This document shows positions 34,968-40,973 of a DNA stretch of 40,973 bases, piece after piece (position 1 is the stretch's first letter; every line of letters starts with the position of its first letter). The notes under the pieces were generated by a model that was not told the origin of the DNA, ran no database searches, and was given only the letters and a program-made list of their open reading frames with translations. The DNA lies in contig NZ_JANJTL010000044.1 of NCBI RefSeq assembly GCF_024711105.1, positions 1 to 40,973 of the forward strand, written 5' to 3'. Source of the DNA: Brevundimonas sp. (GTDB lineage: Bacteria; Pseudomonadota; Alphaproteobacteria; Caulobacterales; Caulobacteraceae). The position numbers were made by a program, and so were the translations under genes.

Positions 34968-35213
34968 ATGGCCGGGCCCGCCTCGCACAACGACCAGGAC
35001 TACCATCGCGGCGAGATGGACATCTCCGAGCAGACCTCGACCTATGCCTTCGTCATGGGCCTGACCAAGTGGGGCGCGCTGGCCACGGCGGTGATCATCG
35101 CCTTTTTCACCATCTGGCTCTATCCGCGCGGCGACTTCTTCGGGGCGGCCTTCGTGGCCTTCGTCCTGCTGGTCGCGGGCATCTTCCTGCTGCGTAGCAA
35201 GAAGACCCACTGA
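34968..35213 (+). CDS. aa3-type cytochrome c oxidase subunit IV
   Basis: An 81-residue small subunit of the bacterial aa3 oxidase. The N-terminal DYHRGEMDISEQ is the family mark, followed by two membrane helices (about 35-52 and 56-74). AGGAG lies eight bases before the ATG. Its role in the complex is accessory. In alphaproteobacteria this gene often lies beside the transhydrogenase genes; here two DUF4360 genes on the other strand stand between. Confidence 0.9.
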   Translation: MAGPASHNDQDYHRGEMDISEQTSTYAFVMGLTKWGALATAVIIAFFTIWLYPRGDFFGAAFVAFVLLVAGIFLLRSKKTH

Positions 35214-35216
35214 GCC

Positions 35217-35879
35217 TCATTCCGAGGTGAGCTCGTCAACCGGGCTCAGGCGCTCCGGGCGGGTGCACGGCCTCAGATCGAACCGATAGCGAAGCGCGCC
35301 GGCCGCGCCCTGATCCAGCGTGTCCAGGGCCACCATGGCCTGCGCCTGTGAACCGCCGGTCTGAAGCGTCAGGCTCGCGTCGATGGCCAGCAGGGGAACC
35401 CCGCTGTCGCAGCCTGCCCGGCGCAGCTGTCCCGGAGGCAGGCGGTCGGTGAAGGCGAAGTCGCTGTTGTAGCGGCCCTGGAGCCGGCGGTTGAAGCGCG
35501 GCGCGCGATTGCCGCGCCCCACCTCATAGTCGACCGAGAGTTCCGCCGACTGGCGCTGGGCCAGGCTGGCGAAGCCTCGATAATCCACCGTGGTCAGGCC
35601 CAGCGAATAGCCCTCCGGCGCCGCCAGCGGGATGGCGATCCGGCAGGTGGTGCGGACGGTCTGGGCCCGGCCGCCTTGCGCGGCCTCGGCGGAGAAGTCG
35701 TGGAACAGGACACTGATGCTGGTCCCGTCCGGCGAACGGACCACCGTATAGGCCCCTTCCGGACAGGCGTTCTGGACGACGGCGGGCGGGGTCGGGCGAC
35801 CCCGGGCCTGGGCCTGGACCTCTCCGGCGGGGAGCGCGGTGGAGGCCATGAGCGCGACGAGCGCGGCCGATCTGATCAT
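35217..35879 (-). CDS. secreted DUF4360-like protein (copy 1)
   Basis: A 220-residue exported protein. The signal peptide covers about residues 1-24 (ends VQAQA). The mature part has four cysteines in the contexts NACPEG, TTCRIA, AGCDSG and RPCTRP, matching in order those of its neighbour, and an APEGYSLGLTTVDYRGF core. It seems to be a DUF4360 member, a family of small secreted beta-rich proteins of unknown role. The ATG at 35879 begins the signal peptide. About 24% identical by eye to the next gene, so probably an old duplication. Confidence 0.78.
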   Translation of the reverse strand: MIRSAALVALMASTALPAGEVQAQARGRPTPPAVVQNACPEGAYTVVRSPDGTSISVLFHDFSAEAAQGGRAQTVRTTCRIAIPLAAPEGYSLGLTTVDYRGFASLAQRQSAELSVDYEVGRGNRAPRFNRRLQGRYNSDFAFTDRLPPGQLRRAGCDSGVPLLAIDASLTLQTGGSQAQAMVALDTLDQGAAGALRYRFDLRPCTRPERLSPVDELTSE

Positions 35880-35931
35880 GGTGGAGTTTCCTTCTTGAGA
35901 GATCGGCCGCGCGGCCGCCTTGGTCATTGGC

Positions 35932-36534
35932 CTAGCGGCACCGGCGCCATTGCAGGTGGTAGACGAGCGCCGCGTTGACGTCCTGGGAGTCGACGGTGGC
36001 GATGGCGTCCGCGCCGCCGCGGGTCTGGACGCGCATCGAGGAGTTGGTGCGCAGGATCACGTCTTCACCACAGGCCGACCAGGTGACGGCCGAGGCGACG
36101 AGCGTGTTGTTCAGCAGGAAGTCCGAATCCAGCGACCCGTTGAAGGTGCGGGTGAACATCGGACCGCGCCGGCCGGCGAAGAAGTATTCGACGTTGAACT
36201 GGGACGAGGCCCCGCGCGGAAGCATGTTGTAGCCGCGGTAGTCGATCTCCAGGACCGAGACGCTGTAGCCCTGGGGCACATGCACGGGGATGGCGATGTT
36301 GCAGCTCTTGCGGTCGAAGCTGCGACCGACCGACTGGCCGGCCTCGACGACGTACTGGTCGAACAGCAGGCTGAGCGAGGTGTTGTCCGGGCTGAGGGCG
36401 GCCGAGACCGATCCGGCGGGACAGCCGGTTCCGCCATAGGCGGGCTGGCCGAGGCTGACGCCGGACTGGGCGTGGGCGGCGCCGGCGGCGAGCGCCATCG
36501 CGGCGGCGGCGGTGGAGAGAACGAGGGCTTTCAT
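35932..36534 (-). CDS. secreted DUF4360-like protein (copy 2)
   Basis: A 200-residue exported protein with a signal peptide at about 1-22 (ends AHAQS). The core VPQGYSVSVLEIDYRGYN parallels copy 1, and the four cysteines (TGCPAG, KSCNIA, SACGED, RRCR) match those of copy 1 in order and spacing, suggesting two conserved disulfides. It is upstream of copy 1 on the same strand by 52 bases, so they may be co-transcribed. Function unknown. Confidence 0.8.
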   Translation of the reverse strand: MKALVLSTAAAAMALAAGAAHAQSGVSLGQPAYGGTGCPAGSVSAALSPDNTSLSLLFDQYVVEAGQSVGRSFDRKSCNIAIPVHVPQGYSVSVLEIDYRGYNMLPRGASSQFNVEYFFAGRRGPMFTRTFNGSLDSDFLLNNTLVASAVTWSACGEDVILRTNSSMRVQTRGGADAIATVDSQDVNAALVYHLQWRRCR

Positions 36535-36723
36535 CGTTGGTGATCCGTTGATCGAGCATCGCCCCGACGGCGACGATCGGAGCCTCGCCGTTTCGCCCTG
36601 AACGCGTTTTGAGGGGGTCGGTCAGCCGCCGTTCACCAAGCTGAACCGTACGCAAGGCGGACCTTTACGGCCCTTGCCGAACGCGCCTAACGTCGCCTCT
36701 GGTCTGAACGGACGGAGGCGCCC

Positions 36724-37857
36724 TTGGCCGTCGTGATCGCCACCACCCGAGAACGGCGCGCGGACGATCCGCGCGTGGCGATCACGCCCGAGACGGCCAG
36801 GAAGCTGATCGGCCTGGGGGCCACGGTGCGCGTCGAGGCGGGCGCGGGCTCAGGCTCCTCCTATCCCGACAGCGAGTACCAGGCCGCGGGCGCGGAGATC
36901 GCGCCGGACCTGCGTCGCGCGCTGGATGGGGCCGATATCCTGTTCAAGGTGCGCGGACCGACGGCCCAGGAGATCAGCGCGCTGAAGCCCGGCGCGACGG
37001 TCGTCGCCCTGCTGGACGCCTATCGCGAGACGGACACGGTCCAGGCGCTGGCCAAGGCGAACCTGTCGGCCTTCGCCATGGAGTTCGTGCCGCGCATCAC
37101 CCGCGCCCAGGTCATGGACGCCCTGTCGTCCCAGGCGAACCTGGCCGGCTATCGCGCCGTGATCGAGGCGGCCTACGCCTATTCCAAGGGCTTCCCGATG
37201 ATGATGACGGCGGCGGGCACGGTCGCCGCCGCCAAGGTCTTCGTCATGGGCGCGGGCGTCGCGGGGCTGCAGGCCATCGCTACGGCTCGCAGGCTGGGCG
37301 CGGTCGTCACCGCCACCGACGTGCGGCCGGCGTCCAAGGAGCAGGTCGAGAGCCTGGGGGCCAAGTTCGTCGCCGTCGAGGACGACGAGTTCAAGGCCGC
37401 CGAGACCGCCGCCGGCTACGCCAAGCCGATGTCGGCCGAGTACCAGGCCAAGCAGGCCGAACTGACTGCCGGCCACATCGTGAAGCAGGACGTGGTCATC
37501 ACCACCGCCCTGATCCCCGGCAGGCCCGCGCCGCGCCTGGTCACCGCCGCCCACATCGCCTCGATGAAGCCCGGCTCGGTCATCGTCGACCTGGCCATCG
37601 AGAACGGCGGCAACGTCGAGGGCGCCAAGCTGGGCGAGGTGGTGACCACCCAGAACGGCGTGCAGATCGTCGGCTGGGCCAACCTGCCGGGCCGGATCGC
37701 GGCGGATGCGTCCGCGCTCTACGCCCGCAACCTGTTCGCCTTTGCCGGCCTGCTGCTGAAGGACGGCGCGGTCGCGCCGGACCTGGAGGACGAGATCCTC
37801 AAGGCGGCCCTGGTCACCCACGGTGGGGCCGTGGTGCATGAGGGGGTGAAGGGGTGA
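36724..37857 (+). CDS. pntAA: NAD(P) transhydrogenase subunit alpha, part 1
   Basis: This 377-residue soluble NAD(H)-binding domain I belongs to the proton-pumping transhydrogenase, which makes NADPH from NADH. The Rossmann motif GAGVAGL is at 176-182, and RITRAQVMDALSSQANLAGY at 124-143 is the standard interface. It starts with the rare codon TTG at 36724, supported by GGAGG (36714-36718) five bases upstream; no ATG or GTG fits better. The stop overlaps the next start as GTGA. Confidence 0.95.
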   Translation: MAVVIATTRERRADDPRVAITPETARKLIGLGATVRVEAGAGSGSSYPDSEYQAAGAEIAPDLRRALDGADILFKVRGPTAQEISALKPGATVVALLDAYRETDTVQALAKANLSAFAMEFVPRITRAQVMDALSSQANLAGYRAVIEAAYAYSKGFPMMMTAAGTVAAAKVFVMGAGVAGLQAIATARRLGAVVTATDVRPASKEQVESLGAKFVAVEDDEFKAAETAAGYAKPMSAEYQAKQAELTAGHIVKQDVVITTALIPGRPAPRLVTAAHIASMKPGSVIVDLAIENGGNVEGAKLGEVVTTQNGVQIVGWANLPGRIAADASALYARNLFAFAGLLLKDGAVAPDLEDEILKAALVTHGGAVVHEGVKG

Positions 37858-38108
37858 TCCTTCGGCGACTTGTCCAAATAGCGGGGTGGGGTCTCCTTCT
37901 TGGCCTGCCGCTTATGGGCGTATGGGATGTCGGGAAGGACATGGCGTACGAGCTGAGGTTTGGGCCGCGCTACTCGGCATGGGAAGTCGCGCGGGAGATC
38001 ATCGTTCGGTGGCCGCAACTCCTGATTCCTGCGCTGGTTGGAATGGGTGGCGGCGGCATCTGCCTGCTGATCGCGGACATCCATGAGCGGCTGGAGCGGC
38101 GTGGGTGA
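37854..38108 (+). CDS. small membrane protein within the pnt operon
   Basis: An 84-residue protein with two predicted helices (about 6-24 and 53-73), starting with GTG inside the pntAA stop (GTGA). I do not recognise it. Its base composition is less GC-rich and its codons looser than in the flanking pnt genes, so it may be a later arrival. It overlaps the next small gene in the same way. It could be an accessory factor of the transhydrogenase or a passenger. Confidence 0.65.
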   Translation: MILRRLVQIAGWGLLLGLPLMGVWDVGKDMAYELRFGPRYSAWEVAREIIVRWPQLLIPALVGMGGGGICLLIADIHERLERRG

Positions 38109-38314
38109 AACAACCGTTGCGCCATCCCCTGCATCTCCTAGCCATCGTCGGCGGCCTTGCCGCCTTCGCGGTCGGCTTCTGGACTGGCTACTCGGACAAC
38201 CTCCTGATCTTCCCGCTCGGCCTCGCCTTCATGTCGGCGGTGGACCTCGCCCGCCGCCTGGGCCTCGAGCCGCCGAACGACCCCGCCGCGTCGCATAACC
38301 GAAAGGGCCTCTGA
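38105..38314 (+). CDS. small membrane protein within the pnt operon
   Basis: A 69-residue protein with two hydrophobic helices (about 9-27 and 31-50) and a basic, polar tail. It starts with GTG overlapping the previous stop (GTGA) and ends overlapping the pntAB start (TGATG). No family recognised. Tight coupling in both directions supports that it is translated. Confidence 0.65.
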   Translation: MKQPLRHPLHLLAIVGGLAAFAVGFWTGYSDNLLIFPLGLAFMSAVDLARRLGLEPPNDPAASHNRKGL

Positions 38315-38631
38315 TGGACGTCGATCCCACCATCTTCCGCCTGGCGATCTTCGTGCTGGCGATCTTCGTCGGCTACTACGTGGTCTGGTCGGTTACGCCC
38401 GCCCTGCACACGCCGCTGATGGCGGTGACCAACGCCATCTCCTCGGTGATCATCGTCGGCGCCCTGATCGCGGCGGCGGCGTCCTTGAGCGCAGCCGAAG
38501 GCCAGAACGCCTGGATCTCAAAGGGCGCGGGCGCGGTGGCGGCGGCGCTGGCCGGGGTGAACATCTTCGGGGGCTTCCTGGTCACCCAGCGGATGCTGGC
38601 CATGTACAAGAAGAAGGCGAAGCCCGGTTGA
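38314..38631 (+). CDS. pntAB: NAD(P) transhydrogenase subunit alpha, part 2
   Basis: This 105-residue membrane part of the alpha subunit has three hydrophobic helices (about 8-28, 35-57, 69-92). The conserved LHTPLMAVTNAISSVI motif is the hallmark. It forms the proton channel with PntB. Coupled to both neighbours by overlaps. Confidence 0.95.
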   Translation: MDVDPTIFRLAIFVLAIFVGYYVVWSVTPALHTPLMAVTNAISSVIIVGALIAAAASLSAAEGQNAWISKGAGAVAAALAGVNIFGGFLVTQRMLAMYKKKAKPG

Positions 38632-38912
38632 CCGGCGACGTCCTTCCATGGGTCGGGCTGGTTTCCTGGTGCGTGACGGGCGTGGGCCTGGCGCTGTTCC
38701 TGATGAGCTGGTTCGGCAAGGGCGACCCGATCCGCAAGCAGCGGCTGTCGGACTGCGGCATGGCCCTGATCTTCGCGGCGGTGCTGACGCGCGTGATCAT
38801 CAATCCGGACCGCGGCCCGCTCGACTGGGTGCTGGGCGCCGTGTCGCCGATCTTCATCCTGGCCGCCATCTGGCGGCTGAGCCGGACGCAACCCTCGGGG
38901 GACGTTGAATGA
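38628..38912 (+). CDS. small membrane protein between pntAB and pntB
   Basis: A 94-residue protein with three hydrophobic stretches (about 6-27, 43-58, 65-84). It starts with TTG inside the pntAB stop (TTGA) and ends inside the pntB start (ATGA). No family recognised. Its GC-rich codons resemble those of the pnt genes, unlike the 84-residue neighbour upstream. Confidence 0.7.
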   Translation: MTGDVLPWVGLVSWCVTGVGLALFLMSWFGKGDPIRKQRLSDCGMALIFAAVLTRVIINPDRGPLDWVLGAVSPIFILAAIWRLSRTQPSGDVE

Positions 38913-40324
38913 CCGCCTCGATCGCCGCCCTCGCCTATCTGGTCGCAGGCGTCCTGTTCATCCTTAGCCTGCGCGGCCTGTCGAGCCCGGAGACGAGCCG
39001 AAAGGGCAACCTCTACGGCATGATCGGCATGGCCCTGGCGGTCGGCACGACGCTGCTGGTCCTGTGGGGCGAGGGCCTTCTGGACCTGACGACGCTGGGC
39101 CTGATCGGCGGGGGGATCCTGGTCGGCGGCCTGGTCGGCGGGGTCATCGCGCGCAAGGTGGCCATGACCCAGATGCCGCAGCTGGTCGCGGCCTTCCACT
39201 CGCTGGTCGGCCTGGCCGCCTGCCTGGTGGCGGTGGGCGCGGTCTATGCGCCGGCCGCCTTCGGCATCGGCACGCCGGACGGCGGCATCAAGACCCTGTC
39301 TATCATCGAGCTGAGCCTAGGCGTCGCCATCGGGGCCATCACCTTCACCGGCTCGGTGATCGCCTTCGCCAAGCTGAACGGCAATATGAGCGGCGCGCCG
39401 ATCCTGCTGCCCATGCGGCACCTGATCAACATCGGCCTGGCGCTGGGTCTGGTGCTGCTGATCGGGGTGATGATCGGCTCGGGCGGGACGGCGACCTGGG
39501 CCTTCTGGGGCGTATTCATCCTGGCGCTGGTGCTGGGCGTGACCCTGATCATCCCGATCGGCGGGGCCGACATGCCGGTCGTGGTGTCGATGCTGAACAG
39601 CTATTCGGGCTGGGCGGCGGCGGCGCTGGGCTTCACGCTCGAGAACATCGCCCTGATCATCACCGGCGCCCTGGTCGGCAGCTCGGGCGCCATCCTCAGC
39701 TACATCATGTGCAAGGGGATGAACCGCAGCTTCATCTCGGTGATCCTCGGCGGCTTCGGCGGCGAGACGTCCGGCGCGGCCGGCGGGGCGGTCGAGACGC
39801 GTCCGGTCAAGCAGGGCTCGGCCGACGACGCCGCCTTCATCATGAAAAACGCCTCCAAGGTCATCATCGTCCCCGGCTACGGCATGGCGGTGGCCCAGGC
39901 CCAGCATGCGCTCAGGGAGATGGCCGACAAGCTGAAGGAGGAAGGCGTCGAGGTGAAATACGCCATTCACCCCGTCGCCGGCCGCATGCCCGGGCACATG
40001 AACGTGCTGCTGGCCGAGGCCAACGTCCCCTATGACGAGGTCTTCGAGCTGGAGGACATCAACTCCGAGTTCAGCTCCTGCGACGTGGCCTTCGTCATCG
40101 GCGCCAACGACGTCACCAACCCCGCGGCCAAGACCGACCCGCAGAGCCCCATCTACGGCATGCCCATCCTCGACGTGGAGAAGGCCGGCACGGTGCTCTT
40201 CATCAAGCGCGGCATGGGCAGTGGCTATGCCGGCGTCGAGAACGAGCTCTTCTTCCGCGACAACACCATGATGCTCTTCGCCGACGCCAAGAAGATGGTC
40301 GAGGGGATCGTGAAGGGGCTTTAG
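38909..40324 (+). CDS. pntB: NAD(P) transhydrogenase subunit beta
   Basis: This 471-residue protein has membrane domain II (about eight helices in residues 1-260) followed by the NADP(H)-binding domain III. VIIVPGYGMAVAQAQ (about 314-328) is the dinucleotide motif, and HPVAGRMPGHMNVLLAEANVPYD and IGANDVTNPAAK are classic. With PntAA and PntAB it couples proton flow to NADPH formation. The 3' end overlaps the convergent lipoprotein gene by four bases. Confidence 0.97.
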   Translation: MTASIAALAYLVAGVLFILSLRGLSSPETSRKGNLYGMIGMALAVGTTLLVLWGEGLLDLTTLGLIGGGILVGGLVGGVIARKVAMTQMPQLVAAFHSLVGLAACLVAVGAVYAPAAFGIGTPDGGIKTLSIIELSLGVAIGAITFTGSVIAFAKLNGNMSGAPILLPMRHLINIGLALGLVLLIGVMIGSGGTATWAFWGVFILALVLGVTLIIPIGGADMPVVVSMLNSYSGWAAAALGFTLENIALIITGALVGSSGAILSYIMCKGMNRSFISVILGGFGGETSGAAGGAVETRPVKQGSADDAAFIMKNASKVIIVPGYGMAVAQAQHALREMADKLKEEGVEVKYAIHPVAGRMPGHMNVLLAEANVPYDEVFELEDINSEFSSCDVAFVIGANDVTNPAAKTDPQSPIYGMPILDVEKAGTVLFIKRGMGSGYAGVENELFFRDNTMMLFADAKKMVEGIVKGL

Positions 40325-40638
40325 TCGTCTGCGTCGATCGTCTCGTCGCAAGTCGCCACGCCCGAGGAGCCTCTGATCTGGCAGTCGCGGCCGCATTCGA
40401 ATGTCGGATTGCCGCTGTCGCCCCCGGCGATCGCTTCGCGTCTTCCAGGCACATACAAGTGGGATTGAACGGCCTCTCGTCCCGCGAGCAGACACATATC
40501 TCGATCAAAGCCGGGCGTGATGACGGCGAACCCGCTTTGCCCGCTTGGATAGACGAAAAGTGTCCAGTCGCCCGGCTTATCGCATCCGGCAGACACCAAG
40601 CTCAGCGTAGCGATGGCAATAGGTCTCAGGGCCAGCAA
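40321..40638 (-). CDS. cysteine-rich lipoprotein, hypothetical
   Basis: A 105-residue protein with lipobox VSAGC (Cys19) and four more cysteines (Cys49, Cys82, Cys86, Cys97), which may form two disulfides in the envelope. It starts with TTG at 40638, with AGGAGG (minus strand, 40651-40646) seven bases upstream. Family not recognised. The lower GC of this gene compared with pntB may point to a different origin. Confidence 0.65.
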   Translation of the reverse strand: MLALRPIAIATLSLVSAGCDKPGDWTLFVYPSGQSGFAVITPGFDRDMCLLAGREAVQSHLYVPGRREAIAGGDSGNPTFECGRDCQIRGSSGVATCDETIDADD

Positions 40639-40710
40639 CCACGTTCCTCCTCGGGAGTCCGCTCTGCCGTCTGTCTATCGCAAGGCGACCCTCAACGCTA
40701 AAGCGCTGCG

Positions 40711-40973
40711 GTGACCGCTACTGCAGCCTCTCCCGCCCAGCCCCGCTTCCTCGCGCTCGACAGCCTGCGGGGCATATTGGCGCTGTTCGTGGTGCTGTTT
40801 CACCTGCCGGTGGACAGCCATGTGCGGGACCTGCCGCTAGTCATGCACGGCTATCTGTTCGTGGACTATTTCTTCGTCCTGTCCGGCTTCGTGATCGCCC
40901 ATTCCTATGGAACGCGGATCGGAGACGGGCGGCAGGGCCGCGACTTCCTGATCAAGCGCGTGGCGCGGGTCTG
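40711..40973 (+). CDS. acyltransferase 3 family protein, cut by the window edge
   Basis: The first 87 codons of an OafA/YrhL-type acyltransferase, which adds acetyl or other acyl groups to cell-surface sugars. LDSLRGILALFVVLFHL (about 17-33) and YLFVDYFFVLSGFVIAHSYG (about 51-70) are family hallmarks. It starts with GTG at 40711; the 3' end is outside the window. The frame is open to the last base. Confidence 0.88.
   Translation, partial: MTATAASPAQPRFLALDSLRGILALFVVLFHLPVDSHVRDLPLVMHGYLFVDYFFVLSGFVIAHSYGTRIGDGRQGRDFLIKRVARV

Overview
The window is about 41 kb of very GC-rich DNA with dense, mostly single-copy bacterial genes. It looks like chromosomal core sequence from an alphaproteobacterium, most likely of the Caulobacterales (Caulobacter, Phenylobacterium or Brevundimonas type). 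The grounds are an atpHAGD...C ATP synthase operon without F0 genes, a small aa3-type oxidase subunit IV gene close to a split pntAA/pntAB/pntB transhydrogenase, sigma-EcfG-type stress promoters (GGAAC-N16/17-c/gGTT), Caulobacter-like housekeeping promoter elements, and a large TonB-dependent receptor. I saw no phage, transposon, CRISPR array or rRNA. There are three tRNAs: Ser-CGA, Arg-CCT and Lys-CTT.

Layout. 1-5.1 kb: a TonB-dependent receptor (minus) diverges from a GT39 glycosyltransferase; a lipoprotein form of MsrA follows, then tRNA-Ser. 5.1-11.8 kb: a sulfide-response locus. A four-gene, fully overlapping minus operon (RND adaptor, RND pump, ArsR repressor with the cysteine pair of persulfide sensors, DUF302) diverges from a type I sulfide:quinone oxidoreductase and a DUF2892 membrane protein. 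The control region between them holds ATTAG/CTAAT inverted repeats over the pump promoter and a near-perfect FNR/FixK box before sqr. 11.9-17.1 kb: a cluster with sigma-EcfG-type promoters, containing a 58-aa protein, a heme-oxygenase-fold iron enzyme, an operon of a small hydrophilic protein with a 2H phosphoesterase-like protein and a HAD phosphatase, and a Crp/Fnr regulator. A membrane protein combining channel-like, RCK-like and RyR domains lies among them.

17.1-20.5 kb: pterin dehydratase with an SDR, a secreted protein, and a terC-bioB pair. 20.7-26.5 kb: atpHAG-D, then a membrane-anchored metallophosphoesterase inserted before atpC; a long GAAA-capped hairpin lies in the leader. 26.6-29.4 kb: recQ, two small hydrophilic genes each with an identical EcfG-type promoter, and a small gene whose 3' end runs into tRNA-Arg. 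29.5-34.9 kb: a DUF6880-like protein, tRNA-Lys, an APC permease, an orphan Hpt protein, an SDR and a UDP-glucuronate epimerase-like gene. 34.9-41 kb: oxidase subunit IV, two tandem DUF4360 secreted proteins on the other strand, the pnt operon carrying three small unknown membrane proteins linked by start/stop overlaps, a Cys-rich lipoprotein, and the start of an acyltransferase cut by the window edge.

The most unusual items are the sulfide oxidation/RND locus with its double control region, the stress-promoter cluster with a putative RNA- or nucleotide-end-processing pair next to a RyR-domain channel-like protein, and foreign genes inside the ATP synthase and transhydrogenase operons. All functions are inferred from reading the sequence; no database search was run.
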